Shown: positions 8,821 to 17,904 of the stretch, one piece after another
Numbering within the stretch: the first letter of the stretch is position 1
Layout of the letters: each line of letters begins with the position of its first letter
Assembly (NCBI RefSeq): GCF_029395535.1
Contig: NZ_CP113920.1
Location: 1,116,001 to 1,180,000, forward strand
Reading direction: 5' to 3'
Source of the DNA: Bifidobacterium sp. ESL0732
Lineage (GTDB): Bacteria > Actinomycetota > Actinomycetes > Actinomycetales > Bifidobacteriaceae
Length of the DNA: 64,000 bases
Position numbers and translations under genes: made by a program
Notes under the pieces: generated by a model
What the model was told of the DNA's origin: nothing
Databases searched by the model: none
The model's input: only the letters and a program-made list of their open reading frames with translations

Positions 8821-9239
8821 TGGAAGTTACGAGTATCACCAACGGCATTATCATCGACCATGTGGACGCGGGAACCGCACTCACCGTGTTGCATTATCTG
8901 AAGGTTGATCCGGCTACCACCAAACTGGCGTTGATTATGAACGCCACCAGCCATGCACTGGGAGCCAAGGATATCATCAAGCTCGAGGACGTCGAAGATC
9001 TGAATTTGGACGCCCTTGGCTTCGTCGCTCCACACGCCACAGTGAACATCGTTCGCGGCGGCCAGATCGTAGAAAAGGCCAAGCCGGAGTTGCCTGAACA
9101 TCTGGTCGGCGTCATCTCCTGCAAAAACCCGCGTTGCGTGACCACCTCTGAGACCGGCCTGGAACAGCGGTTCCATCTGGCCAACGCCGAACGTCGCGAA
9201 TATCGCTGCGATTATTGCGATGAAGAAGCGAAATTGTAG
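8820..9239 (+). CDS. pyrI: Aspartate carbamoyltransferase, regulatory chain
   Basis: This zinc-binding allosteric chain of class B ATCase mediates nucleotide feedback on PyrB. Of 139 residues, the C-terminal zinc domain shows CKNPRC and, about 20 residues later, CDYC, four cysteines as in the family. The N-terminal half is the nucleotide-binding fold with HATVNIVRGG. It is coupled to pyrB by a one-base overlap. A separate regulatory chain shows that the enzyme is of the enterobacterial-like allosteric type rather than a free catalytic trimer. Confidence 0.95.
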   Translation: MEVTSITNGIIIDHVDAGTALTVLHYLKVDPATTKLALIMNATSHALGAKDIIKLEDVEDLNLDALGFVAPHATVNIVRGGQIVEKAKPELPEHLVGVISCKNPRCVTTSETGLEQRFHLANAERREYRCDYCDEEAKL

Positions 9240-9302
9240 TAATGCCGTCTTGTGTCCATATTCTCTTGTGTCGTTTAGGATTTGGGTACATGACAAACGA
9301 AA

Positions 9303-9338
9303 CATTTTGATTGATTATTGATGAAATCAATCAAAATG
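9303..9338. repeat. Perfect 14-bp inverted repeat between pyrI and pyrC
   Basis: CATTTTGATTGATT and its exact complement AATCAATCAAAATG are separated by 8 bases, ending about 38 bases before the pyrC ATG. It is A+T-rich and is not followed by a T-run, so an operator or attenuating RNA hairpin is more likely than a terminator. Confidence 0.8.
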
Positions 9339-9375
9339 AAACATAAACGAATAAGCGGTTTATTGAGAGAACGGA

Positions 9376-10866
9376 ATGCACATGCTGACCATTCATGACA
9401 TTGCGGTGTGGGACACCGGCGAGCGCATCGATCTTGTCGTTCCGGAAACTGACGAGCAACGCTTGCTCGTCAAGCCAGGTGCCGTCGTTTCCGGCGACAT
9501 TGATGGTTCATCACTGATGGTTGCGCCAGGTCTTGCCGATCCGCATGTGCATTTCCGAGATCCTGGTCAACGCGACAAAGAGACGATGGTTTCCGGCTCG
9601 CAGGCCGCTGCGGCCGGTGGGTACACGCGCGTGCTCATTATGCCGAACACCTTGCCTGCTGCGGACGGGCGTGACATCAATGTCCAGAACGCTGTTGAAG
9701 ACGGTAAGGAACTGAAGGAAGTCGGCGTTTATAACACGCTTGACTACCTACAACGCTACGAGCAGTTGCACAATGTGAAATTGCCAGTTGATTACGATCT
9801 TTCCGTATGCGCCTCGCTGGGGCGGGCGGGGAAGCTGCCGACACAGCCATCTGATTATGAGCGGTTCATGGATTCGGCAGATCAATCATCGCGTTCTGAT
9901 AATCCCTCTGATACGCAAGACGCTTCGGACAAAGCAGTTTCGGAACATCCATTACGTGCCATAACGGATGACGGCTCGGCCATTACCGATGAAATTCTTG
10001 ATGCGGTTCTCGCTGATTCGAAGGCGACGGGCCTGCCGGTGCTGGAACATTGCGAACACCATGATTCCGGTTCCATCAATGATGGGGCAGTCAGCAGAAA
10101 GCTTGGTATCGCCGGCATCCCTGCCGAGACTGAGCTGGCGATAGTCAACCGTGACATCGAAGCCGTAAGACGTACAGGTGCCCATGTCCATTTCCAGCAC
10201 GTTTCGACATCCGGCGCATTCGATGCGGTTCGTAAGGCCAAAGCCGAAGGAATGCCCATCACTTGTGAGACGGCACCGCACTATCTTGCGCTGTGTGATG
10301 AGGACATTTTGAAGTATGGGGCGATGGCCAAGATGAACCCGCCGCTGAGAAGTGAAGCGGACAGGCGCGCGACGGTCGCAGCGATTGCGGATGGAACTGT
10401 AGATATGATCGCCACCGACCACGCTCCGCACACAGCCGCGGAGAAAGCGGCCGGTCTGGCCGATGCTCCCAATGGCATTATCGGATTGGAATGTGCATAC
10501 GGCGTTTGCCGCAAGGTGTTGGTCGAAGGTGGGGCCATCAGCGATGAACGATTGATTGAGCTCATGGCCTTGGCTCCCGAACGCTTGATGGGACACACGC
10601 CGACTGATGTGGCAATGCTGCTCAACACTTCGTCGAAATGCGCAACGAAACGAATACTGGATCTAAGCAACGTCGAACATCCCGAAAACGTCGATCTGAC
10701 TTTGATCGATACTTATAACGAATGGACTGTGGACTCGTCTAAATTCCATTCTAAGGGACGCAACACTCCGTTCGACGGCTGGAAGCTGACCGGCAGGTCG
10801 ATGGCGACAATCATCGGTTCGAAGCTGGTATTTAGCCGGCTGCCACAAAGATCCGAAAGTCAATAA
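9376..10866 (+). CDS. pyrC: Dihydroorotase
   Basis: It cyclises carbamoyl-aspartate to dihydroorotate using a metal centre of the amidohydrolase fold. At 496 residues it is longer than many family members. The metal motif is DPHVHFRDPG (~55); later come GLPVLEHCEHH, HVHFQHVST and ATDHAPH, supplying the remaining metal and substrate histidines and aspartate. Residues ~158-193 are a hydrophilic Ser/Asp-rich insertion (SADQSSRSDNPSDTQ core), probably a disordered loop. The start has ACGGA 3 bases before ATG; an in-frame ATG two codons on is also possible. The gap to pyrI contains a perfect inverted repeat. Confidence 0.95.
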   Translation: MHMLTIHDIAVWDTGERIDLVVPETDEQRLLVKPGAVVSGDIDGSSLMVAPGLADPHVHFRDPGQRDKETMVSGSQAAAAGGYTRVLIMPNTLPAADGRDINVQNAVEDGKELKEVGVYNTLDYLQRYEQLHNVKLPVDYDLSVCASLGRAGKLPTQPSDYERFMDSADQSSRSDNPSDTQDASDKAVSEHPLRAITDDGSAITDEILDAVLADSKATGLPVLEHCEHHDSGSINDGAVSRKLGIAGIPAETELAIVNRDIEAVRRTGAHVHFQHVSTSGAFDAVRKAKAEGMPITCETAPHYLALCDEDILKYGAMAKMNPPLRSEADRRATVAAIADGTVDMIATDHAPHTAAEKAAGLADAPNGIIGLECAYGVCRKVLVEGGAISDERLIELMALAPERLMGHTPTDVAMLLNTSSKCATKRILDLSNVEHPENVDLTLIDTYNEWTVDSSKFHSKGRNTPFDGWKLTGRSMATIIGSKLVFSRLPQRSESQ

Positions 10867-10917
10867 CATGACAAAGCGGCCATTTACCAACGAAAATACA
10901 ACTGATATATAGACGTA

Positions 10918-10942
10918 CATTACAGTTAAGCTAACTGTAATG
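10918..10942. repeat. Perfect 11-bp inverted repeat upstream of pyrF
   Basis: CATTACAGTTA and TAACTGTAATG are separated by AGC, about 37 bases before the pyrF ATG. The compact palindrome resembles a regulator-binding site. No T-run follows it, so a terminator is unlikely. Confidence 0.8.
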
Positions 10943-10979
10943 ATTATGAATATAACACTGAAGAAAACGAGGGAAAATA

Positions 10980-12062
10980 ATGGATCGACTGATTGAGGCC
11001 ATCGAAGCCAAAGACAACCCCAGCATCGTTGGACTGGATCCGACTCAGGCGCTGGTTCCATCGCAGGTCTTCACTTCAGAAAATGAATTCGATGAAAAGG
11101 GTCTCAACGAACTCATCGATTCCTTGAAAGGCGTAGATGATCCCGATGCTCAACGACTTCTGGCTTCACTGAACAATGCAGATGGTGCTGAAGCCAAGCA
11201 AAAGGTTGCCGACGACGCTTTGGAAAAAGCTGAGCCCGGTGCCCAAATCGTTGAAGGTTTTTACGAATTCAATCGTGCGATCATCGATTCCGTGAAAGAC
11301 ATCGTGCCAGCCGTCAAGCCGCAAATTGCCATGTATGAGGCCTATGGTTCCATCGGTTTTGATATCTACCGTTTCACCTGCGAGTATGCGCAGCAGCAAG
11401 GGCTGTATGTGCTCGGTGACATCAAGCGCGGCGATATCGGTTCGACTGCAGCCGCCTACGCAAAGCATCTGACCGGTATCAACTCGCGAGAACACGATTA
11501 CAACGGCCAGCCTTGGCGGGAGGACGGTATCACAGTCAATCCTTACTTCGGCACTGATGGCATCACCCCGTTCACTGATGCCGCTAAGGTCTCTGACAAA
11601 GACGTGTTCGCTCTGGTGCGTACTTCGAACCCTTCCAGCAAGGAAATTCAGGAACTCGAGCTTGCGGATGGTGACAAGTTGTACAAGCATGTGGCCGACC
11701 TCGTGGAAGGCTGGGGTGCCGATTTGATCGGCAAGTATGGCTATTCACGGCTTGGTGCCGTAGTCGGTGCGACCCATCCCGAGCAAGGCAGGGAACTGCG
11801 CGAACGCATGCCCCATACGTTCTTCCTGGTTCCTGGCTACGGTGCACAAGGCGGTACTGCAGCCGACGCCGCACAGATGTTCGATAAGAACGGACGTGGT
11901 GCCATTGTCAACTCGTCGCGCGGCATCATCGGTTCGTGGAAGAAGTCGGGGGAGTATCGCGAGGATATGAGCAAAGAGGAAGCTCTCGCCCTTGTCGGTC
12001 GCAGCGCGCGGGCCGCAGCCATCGCCATGCGTGACGATTTGAGAAAAGCACTGCAGCGGTAA
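10980..12062 (+). CDS. pyrF: Orotidine 5'-phosphate decarboxylase (long actinobacterial type)
   Basis: It decarboxylates OMP to UMP, the final step of the pathway. The catalytic Lys-Asp array is in LGDIKRGDIGST, with VGLDPT near the start, FFLVPGYGAQG as the phosphate loop and NSSRGII late. At 360 residues it is the long form; a helical, acidic segment at ~40-85 (DDPDAQRLLASLNNADG core) is additional to the short enzymes. GAGGG lies 7 bases before the ATG. A 25-bp palindrome precedes it, so it may be regulated apart from pyrBIC. Confidence 0.94.
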   Translation: MDRLIEAIEAKDNPSIVGLDPTQALVPSQVFTSENEFDEKGLNELIDSLKGVDDPDAQRLLASLNNADGAEAKQKVADDALEKAEPGAQIVEGFYEFNRAIIDSVKDIVPAVKPQIAMYEAYGSIGFDIYRFTCEYAQQQGLYVLGDIKRGDIGSTAAAYAKHLTGINSREHDYNGQPWREDGITVNPYFGTDGITPFTDAAKVSDKDVFALVRTSNPSSKEIQELELADGDKLYKHVADLVEGWGADLIGKYGYSRLGAVVGATHPEQGRELRERMPHTFFLVPGYGAQGGTAADAAQMFDKNGRGAIVNSSRGIIGSWKKSGEYREDMSKEEALALVGRSARAAAIAMRDDLRKALQR

Positions 12063-12109
12063 TCGTAACTTTGAAACTTATCAATCAACAGAATTTCAGA
12101 AGGAGAGAC

Positions 12110-12946
12110 ATGAGCGCAACCGCTTTTATGCCTACTGTCACCACAGGAACCGTCGAACGGCAGGCAAACCAGGCCGGACGAAAGCCCGGAAGGCGAACCG
12201 ACGAGGTGATAAGGGCCTCAATACTGTCCGAAGGAATCTACGAGTTGGTCATCCGTGATCCGTATGTGGCTTGTACCGTGCAGCCGGCACAGTTCGTCAA
12301 CCTTTATCCTGCAGATGCCAGAATGGCGTTGCCTCGCCCGTTCGGTGTGGCCAAAGTTGACGACGATGACGTGACGCTGATTTACCAGATTGTGGGAGCT
12401 GGAACGGCAGAGTTTTCGTTACTTCAAGCCGGCGATGTCATCGACGTTCTTGGGCCGTTGGGCAAGCCGTTCGATACCTCGAAACCTGCGAATTATGTAC
12501 TGGTCGGCGGAGGCCTTGGCGTTCCGCCGTTGCTGTATGCCGCACAGAAACTCAGTGAACGCAACGATGGAACTCAGGTCACTTCCGTTTTCGGATATCG
12601 TGACGCACGTTTCGCCGACGATTTGGTGGCGCCGTTTGCAGACAAGACCCACAGCATCGTCAATGCCGAAGGTAACGTCGTCGACTTGCTCAACGACATC
12701 GAAGATGAACTGAGCAGTGCCGACCATCCGCCGGTGATTCTCTCCTGCGGTCCGACGCCGATGATGAAGGCTGTTGCAGCCTGGGCGAGCAAACGTGACA
12801 TTCCGGCACAGTTGAGCCTTGAAGCCCGTATGGGTTGCGGCTACGGAGCATGTGTGGCCTGCGTGGTCGATACGCCGAGTGGAAGGCTCAAAGTCTGCAA
12901 AGACGGCCCCGTTTTCACCATCGAAGAACTTGGCTGGGAGGCGTGA
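12110..12946 (+). CDS. pyrK: Dihydroorotate dehydrogenase 1B, electron-transfer subunit
   Basis: This FAD and [2Fe-2S] subunit passes electrons from PyrD to NAD+. The FAD-binding segment LPRPFGVAK, NAD-binding VGGGLGVPPLLYA and the C-terminal cluster ligands GCGYGACVACVV plus a Cys about 12 residues on (KVCKDGPVF) are in family order. The ATG at 12110 has AGAAGGAG 5 bases upstream; an in-frame TTG at 12071 lacks a site. Its presence makes the partner PyrD a class 1B enzyme that does not need quinone, which matters given the men genes nearby. Confidence 0.95.
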   Translation: MSATAFMPTVTTGTVERQANQAGRKPGRRTDEVIRASILSEGIYELVIRDPYVACTVQPAQFVNLYPADARMALPRPFGVAKVDDDDVTLIYQIVGAGTAEFSLLQAGDVIDVLGPLGKPFDTSKPANYVLVGGGLGVPPLLYAAQKLSERNDGTQVTSVFGYRDARFADDLVAPFADKTHSIVNAEGNVVDLLNDIEDELSSADHPPVILSCGPTPMMKAVAAWASKRDIPAQLSLEARMGCGYGACVACVVDTPSGRLKVCKDGPVFTIEELGWEA

Positions 12947-12951
12947 ACACG

Positions 12952-13959
12952 ATGACGAATACAAGCAATGAAAGAGCTGCTTCGATGAATGAACAGATCA
13001 AACAGACTGAACCGGCCGAACAGGGCAAACAGATGAACGTCCTGGAACCCCACGAGTGGCGGCACAAGACCATTGTTGCCGGAACCGAATGGAAGAATCC
13101 GGTCGGCACAGCCTCGGGTACCTTCCAGCTTGACGCCTGCGGCGACTATTACGACGTCAGCCAGATGGGCGCCATCTGCACCAAGGGCGTTTCACCAGTA
13201 CCGTGGGAGGGAAATCCTTCGCCGCGTACCGCTGAAGGCCCGTCCAGTATGGTCAACGCCGTCGGTCTGCAGAATCCTGGAGTCGACCACTATCTGGTCG
13301 ATGAACTGCCGCGGCTCAAGAAGCTTGGTGCCATGGTCATCACCAACGTTGCCGGCCATAGCGACGAGGATTACGCGCAGGTCGTCGAAAAACTCGCCGA
13401 TTCCGAAGCCGATATGCTCGAAATCAACGTCAGCTGCCCCAACGTGAGCCACGGCGGCATGAGCGTTGGTACCGATCCTGTGGTGCTGAGCCGTCTTATC
13501 AAGCACTTACGTACGTTGACCGACAAGCCGATGATCGTCAAGCTCTCCCCGAATGTCACCGACATCGTCCAGATTGCCCATGCGGCCGTCGACGCTGGTG
13601 CGGACGCGCTCAGCCTTATCAACACGCTCGTCGGTATGCGCATCGACATCAATACCGGCAAGCCGATTATCGCCAACCGTACCGGCGGTGTTTCCGGCCC
13701 GGCCATCTTCCCGATTGCCCTAAGCTTTGTCTGGCGTGTGCGTCAGGCCATTCCGGATATCCCGATTATCGGCATCGGCGGCATCGATTCGGGGGAGAAG
13801 GCGTTGGAATACCTGTACGCTGGCGCCAACGCCGTTGAAGTCGGCGCCGCCGCGCTCGTCGACCCAACCGCTCCCATGCGCGTCGCGCGAGAATTGGATG
13901 ACCTGCTCGATTCCCGTCCTGAACTTGCAGCGAAACTGGCCAAGGGCCAGACGTGGTGA
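12952..13959 (+). CDS. pyrD: Dihydroorotate dehydrogenase 1B, catalytic subunit
   Basis: It oxidises dihydroorotate to orotate on FMN. The catalytic Cys is in INVSCPNVSHGG; ASGTFQLDACG, NTLVGMRID, NRTGGVSGPA and IGIGGIDSGEKALEYL are typical class 1B segments. GGGAGG (12936-12941) precedes the ATG at 12952 by 10 bases; an in-frame GTG at 12943 is too close to it. The stop of pyrK is 5 bases upstream. The first ~30 residues form a polar extension (NEQIKQTEPAEQGKQ) before the family fold begins at EPHEWRHK; a later Met could also serve as start. Confidence 0.95.
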   Translation: MTNTSNERAASMNEQIKQTEPAEQGKQMNVLEPHEWRHKTIVAGTEWKNPVGTASGTFQLDACGDYYDVSQMGAICTKGVSPVPWEGNPSPRTAEGPSSMVNAVGLQNPGVDHYLVDELPRLKKLGAMVITNVAGHSDEDYAQVVEKLADSEADMLEINVSCPNVSHGGMSVGTDPVVLSRLIKHLRTLTDKPMIVKLSPNVTDIVQIAHAAVDAGADALSLINTLVGMRIDINTGKPIIANRTGGVSGPAIFPIALSFVWRVRQAIPDIPIIGIGGIDSGEKALEYLYAGANAVEVGAAALVDPTAPMRVARELDDLLDSRPELAAKLAKGQTW

Positions 13960-14017
13960 TTCTGTAGTATGTTAAAGTCCAAAAATAATAAGAAGCAATA
14001 CTAAGGAAAGATTGATT

Positions 14018-14761
14018 ATGGACAACAGGAATAATGAAAATAGTTCAAAGCAGACGGGTAATTCATCCATGACCCCGATTGACGAGCGTTTCACGGAATT
14101 CCTTCTTGAGTCCGGTGCACTGAAATTCGGGGATTTCACGCTGAAGTCCGGTCGTCAGTCGCCTTACTTTATTAACGCGGGTGTATTTAATGACGGACGC
14201 AAGATTGCCATGTTCGGTGCGTTCTATGCCGAGAAGATCACGTCTGCCATTGCCGGTGGCACCTTGCCAAGTGATATCGCCACGATTTTCGGCCCGGCCT
14301 ATAAGGGCATCCCACTCGCGGTCTCGACATCCATCGCGCTCACCAGTATGCATGGCATGGAAGTCGGCTACACCTTCGACCGCAAGGAGAAGAAGGACCA
14401 CGGCGACGGCGGCATCCTCGTTGGCATGCCACTTAAGGACGGCATGAAAGTGCTGTTGGTCGATGACGTGATGTCCGCCGGCACCGCCGTTCGTGAGGCA
14501 GTTCCGAAACTCAAGTCCGTTGCAAACGTCGATATCGTAGGCTGCGTGATCTCCGTTGACCGCATGGAGAAAGCGAACGGCTCCGAAATATCTGCCGTCA
14601 AGGCCATCGAGGAGGAGTTCGGCTTCCCGGTCGTGTCCATCGTCAAAGTCAGCGAAATCTTTGACGCCGCCTCCCGGATGGTCACGGTCGATGGCAAGCC
14701 CCTGCTGGACGACGACATCAAGACCCGTGCTAATGAGTACCTAGCTAAGTATGGCGCGTGA
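14018..14761 (+). CDS. pyrE: Orotate phosphoribosyltransferase
   Basis: It makes OMP from orotate and PRPP, feeding PyrF. The PRPP-binding signature [14 protein letters not shown] is clear, preceded by the flexible catalytic loop [12 protein letters not shown]. It has 247 residues including a ~20-residue polar N-terminal tail. The ATG at 14018 has AAGGAAAG 7 bases upstream. It closes the operon; the 58 bases after pyrD show no terminator, so co-transcription is likely. Confidence 0.95.
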   Translation: MDNRNNENSSKQTGNSSMTPIDERFTEFLLESGALKFGDFTLKSGRQSPYFINAGVFNDGRKIAMFGAFYAEKITSAIAGGTLPSDIATIFGPAYKGIPLAVSTSIALTSMHGMEVGYTFDRKEKKDHGDGGILVGMPLKDGMKVLLVDDVMSAGTAVREAVPKLKSVANVDIVGCVISVDRMEKANGSEISAVKAIEEEFGFPVVSIVKVSEIFDAASRMVTVDGKPLLDDDIKTRANEYLAKYGA

Positions 14762-15312
14762 TTGGAACCGACGATTTAGGCGTTGATTCAACAAAGACAT
14801 AATTGTCGGCTTCTCTTGGAGCGATGGCTGAAATGGACGAGCAGACATATTCTTTTGAAGAGGCTATACAAGGCGCAGGTTCATTGTTTAGGATCTTGTG
14901 GCGTGTTCGTAGATGTCAGCTTGTCTATGATTTGTTGGTTATCCCGGGTCAGTGAGGTCTTTTAAGCTTCACTGGCGGCCTTCAGATCAGATCCAGCTTA
15001 AGACGTTGACTGCGGACCATGCGCTTGAGTCCCTCCGGGTCGCGTCAGGAAAAAATCTCTGTCGTCGTGTAACATCACGGGCGTCTTCCTGGTCCTGTAT
15101 TTGACGGCCCGGCAGGTCACCGTGTCTGGTTCACGGTAAATTACAGCCCGCCCCTTGTGGCCGGGTCCTCTTCACCACAAGACGCCACAGGAAGCGTCGC
15201 CGCTGTGCCGGCCACGTCTCCAAAGGCATCGGCGATCTGCTGAGACATAACAAATCGTTCATGAAGCCGGTTTCTCCGATTCGGTCTCCAATTTTCTGTC
15301 CGCACAACCAAG
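14762..15312. other. Gene-poor stretch with possible decayed coding remnants
   Basis: No intact gene is seen in these 550 bases. On the minus strand, short frames from ~15240 down to ~15000 read coherently if one base shift is allowed (first SQQIADAFGDVAGTA, then REPDTVTCRAVKYRTRK). This suggests a broken gene or insertion-sequence relic, but no family was recognised. It lies where base composition changes from the pyr operon to the A+T-rich regulator. Confidence 0.4.
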
Positions 15313-16491
15313 TCATTGATTGAGCATTTTGATAATGACAGCAACATACAGGCAAAACTTATCATCGGTTTTGCGATAATCCAGTCCTGTTTTAAGCATG
15401 ATTTCGTTTAATCGATAACGAATGGTGTTGGGATGCGTGCATAGGATACGGCTGGTATTTTTAATAGATTCGTTGTTTTGAAAAAAGACTTTCAATGTTG
15501 TGAAAAGTTCCGAATTTTGAAGGGTTTCTTTTAATCTCATCGGAATTAATTGAGCCGAGGTTGATTGTTGGGCATTATTGATCAATGACCACAAGGCCAC
15601 ATCGTGAAACAATACAAGCTTTTTTTGCGGCTTGAACAATTTTGCCATTTTTATGCTGAAGCTGGCCTCTTGATTGGCAGTTTGTATTTGACAAGCAGGT
15701 TGAATGTCTGAGACTCCAAAGTATAAGTCTGTGTTGGTAGCTTGAATTTGCGCTAATAAGTGGTAATAAGGTTGAATAATATTCAGTTCGTTTTTTCTTT
15801 GTTGCGGAGCTGTAAAAAGGATTGCCATAGCACCCGTTGCCGTTTCGATGACGAAATAAGCTGATAAAGTTGTCTGCCGAACAGCAGTAATAAATATTGT
15901 ATTTAATTGACCAGTTAACGAATAAAGATCTTGGACACGTTGACGAGGTGTGAGTGGTGCATCTTGAAAAATTATTTGAATTACTTGAACATCGTGTTTG
16001 TACAGGTCAATATTTTTGAGGCTGGAAAGATAGTCGAAGTCTTGTTCGTGCGGGTTGTCGGTCTTTAATAGATGCGTTAGATCAAGCATCTCTAAATGCT
16101 TGTCTTGTCGTTCTCTAAATAATAAAGCGTTCACATCGTTTGTTATCTCGAGATACATTGTTTGTTTAGGTAAACGAAAAATTGGCAGTCCAATTTCTTC
16201 GGAAAACTTGATCAGATTAGGAGATAGTTCAAATGAGTCGTTGATATATTTGACGATAAGGCAGCAGGCGTGATTTTGTTCAAGTTCTGTCAATAATTTG
16301 CGTAATTGGTCATTTTGCGTTGGCAAAGTCTGTGAACCAACCAGAACCATCTCGCCGCCGCAGAGCCACTGATGAACACTGAGATTGTCCATAATGGTAA
16401 TTGAACTTACAGGCCTTCCTTCTAATGCAACAGCATTCATTGCTATTAATCGATGATGCAGGTGCTCAACTACAAATTTCAAGTCAATCAT
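15313..16491 (-). CDS. PucR-type transcriptional regulator
   Basis: The 392 residues have an N-terminal PucR ligand-sensing domain (GRPVSSITIMDN, LVGSQTLP, PIFRLPKQT), a middle GGDEF-like domain, and a C-terminal PucR helix-turn-helix (ILCTHPNTIRYRLNEI, ~350). PucR regulators usually control purine or amino-acid catabolism. The start at 16491 is chosen because GGTGATC sits 3 bases before it; the ATG at 16503 has no site. Codon use is strongly A+T-rich and lactobacillus-like, unlike neighbours on both sides, which points to transfer. It is divergent from a transporter/nucleoside phosphorylase operon and is the natural candidate regulator. Ligand unknown. Confidence 0.85.
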   Translation of the reverse strand: MIDLKFVVEHLHHRLIAMNAVALEGRPVSSITIMDNLSVHQWLCGGEMVLVGSQTLPTQNDQLRKLLTELEQNHACCLIVKYINDSFELSPNLIKFSEEIGLPIFRLPKQTMYLEITNDVNALLFRERQDKHLEMLDLTHLLKTDNPHEQDFDYLSSLKNIDLYKHDVQVIQIIFQDAPLTPRQRVQDLYSLTGQLNTIFITAVRQTTLSAYFVIETATGAMAILFTAPQQRKNELNIIQPYYHLLAQIQATNTDLYFGVSDIQPACQIQTANQEASFSIKMAKLFKPQKKLVLFHDVALWSLINNAQQSTSAQLIPMRLKETLQNSELFTTLKVFFQNNESIKNTSRILCTHPNTIRYRLNEIMLKTGLDYRKTDDKFCLYVAVIIKMLNQ

Positions 16492-16588
16492 AAAGATCAC
16501 CATCTTAGTGAAATAAACAAAAAATCAAGCTTATTTATGTAGTTTAACACACAATAAATCGTTTTTGCCTATGTTATGCTTGTTTTAT

Positions 16589-16631
16589 GTTGAATGCTAC
16601 TAGTCAAAACAAGTCGATTTGAGCATTCAAC
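16589..16631. promoter_or_regulatory. Inverted repeat between the PucR regulator and the transporter operon
   Basis: GTTGAATGCT (16589-16598) and its exact complement AGCATTCAAC (16622-16631) are 23 bases apart. The copies extend on the outer side into partly matching ATGCTTGTT and AAGCAT. The site lies upstream of AGGAGG and the transporter start at 16684. It is a candidate operator for the divergent PucR protein; no binding data are implied. Confidence 0.55.
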
Positions 16632-16683
16632 AAGCATATGCTGTCGAATAGAGAATCATTACAGAATCCTTAGGAGGTTTCTG

Positions 16684-17904
16684 ATGGAGAAGCAAGCTGT
16701 TAAAAGCAGTAAGGAACAGCGTCGTGCGTTGTGGGTAAGTAGTGGGGGACTATTTTCTCAATCCGCAAGCACCATGGTATTGTCGTTTGTGCTTGCGAGC
16801 ATGATAACCAGTTTTCACATCAGTGGCACGGCTGGTGGGTTTATTTCAACCATCACCAATATCGGCATGCTCGTTGGTGGGTTGTTCTTCGGACCTTTGG
16901 CGGACCGAAACGGCAGGGTGAAGATATATGCGATCACTACATTCATCTATGCCGGAGCTACTGGTCTTATGGCCTTTGCTCCCAATATCGCCATCGTTTA
17001 TCTGTTGAGATTCCTGGTCGGCGTTGGCGGTGGCGGCGTTTACGGCGTCATCATGTCAATGGTTTCGGATGTCTTCAACAATGAACAACGTGGACGAGTT
17101 ACCTCTTACGTCACGATTGCGGGTCAGATAGGCAGCATCGTTGCCGCAGTAGCGGCGGCAATCATCGTCCCTCTGGCCGGATGGCGCGGTGTATTCATCT
17201 TCGGCGCGCTTCCGATTTTCCTGGGTATTTATGTCTATTTCAGGGTTCCGGAATCACAGGAATGGCTGAAGGCAAAAGAAACGTCGACCAAAGAAGCTAC
17301 CGATAAGATCACATTGGTCGATTTGTTCCGTGATGGGAATGCATCCAATACCGTCAAGCTGGCAATCATGGCAACTGTCCAGGTTGCTGGATATTTCGGA
17401 TTGATGAATTGGCTGCCTTCCATCCTGCAGAAGAAGTCCGGTTTGTCAGTTTCAGGTTCATCCATTTGGATGATCGCCACGATCATCGGTATGTCGCTAG
17501 GCATGTTCGTTTTCGGCCAGATCATGGATAGGATCGGCAGCAAAGTTGCTTATTCAATCTTCTTGATTGCATCTGCACTCGCTGTATTCCTGTATAGTTT
17601 TGCAGACACTCAAATTGCCTTGTTGCTTGGCGGTGCGGTCGTCGGCTTCTTTGCCAATGGTATGAATGCAGGCTACGGCGCTATTGTTGGTAATCTGTAT
17701 GATACCAGAATCAGGGCGACTGCCAATAACCTGATTTTCAATTTTGGAAGAGCGCTAGGTGGTTTCTCCTCAGTCGTTATCGGGTTCCTGCTTGACCATT
17801 CGACCTTGATGGTCACTATGGGCTTCCTTTCTGCACTGTATATCATCTCGTTCATCATCGTTTTGACATTGAAAGTAAAGAAGGCTGATACCAATGAGCA
17901 GTGA
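16684..17904 (+). CDS. MFS transporter, probably nucleoside or related substrate
   Basis: The 406-residue major facilitator has 12 predicted membrane segments and the loop 2-3 signature GPLADRNGRVK. The ATG at 16684 follows AGGAGG at 6 bases, so an in-frame codon at 16594 is not used. It overlaps the nucleoside phosphorylase gene by 11 bases. It is clearly paralogous to the transporter at 18714 (shared ITNIGMLVGG, GLMNWLPS, GLSVSGSS and VGFFANGMNAGYG). The substrate is inferred from phosphorylase and phosphopentomutase neighbours, not from a motif. Composition is somewhat A+T-richer than core genes. Confidence 0.8.
   Translation: MEKQAVKSSKEQRRALWVSSGGLFSQSASTMVLSFVLASMITSFHISGTAGGFISTITNIGMLVGGLFFGPLADRNGRVKIYAITTFIYAGATGLMAFAPNIAIVYLLRFLVGVGGGGVYGVIMSMVSDVFNNEQRGRVTSYVTIAGQIGSIVAAVAAAIIVPLAGWRGVFIFGALPIFLGIYVYFRVPESQEWLKAKETSTKEATDKITLVDLFRDGNASNTVKLAIMATVQVAGYFGLMNWLPSILQKKSGLSVSGSSIWMIATIIGMSLGMFVFGQIMDRIGSKVAYSIFLIASALAVFLYSFADTQIALLLGGAVVGFFANGMNAGYGAIVGNLYDTRIRATANNLIFNFGRALGGFSSVVIGFLLDHSTLMVTMGFLSALYIISFIIVLTLKVKKADTNEQ

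Noticed and set aside
9303..9338. The pyrI-pyrC palindrome as a Rho-independent terminator
   Set aside because: The stem is A+T-rich, no T-run follows, and a promoterless pyrC would result; an operator or attenuator is more plausible.
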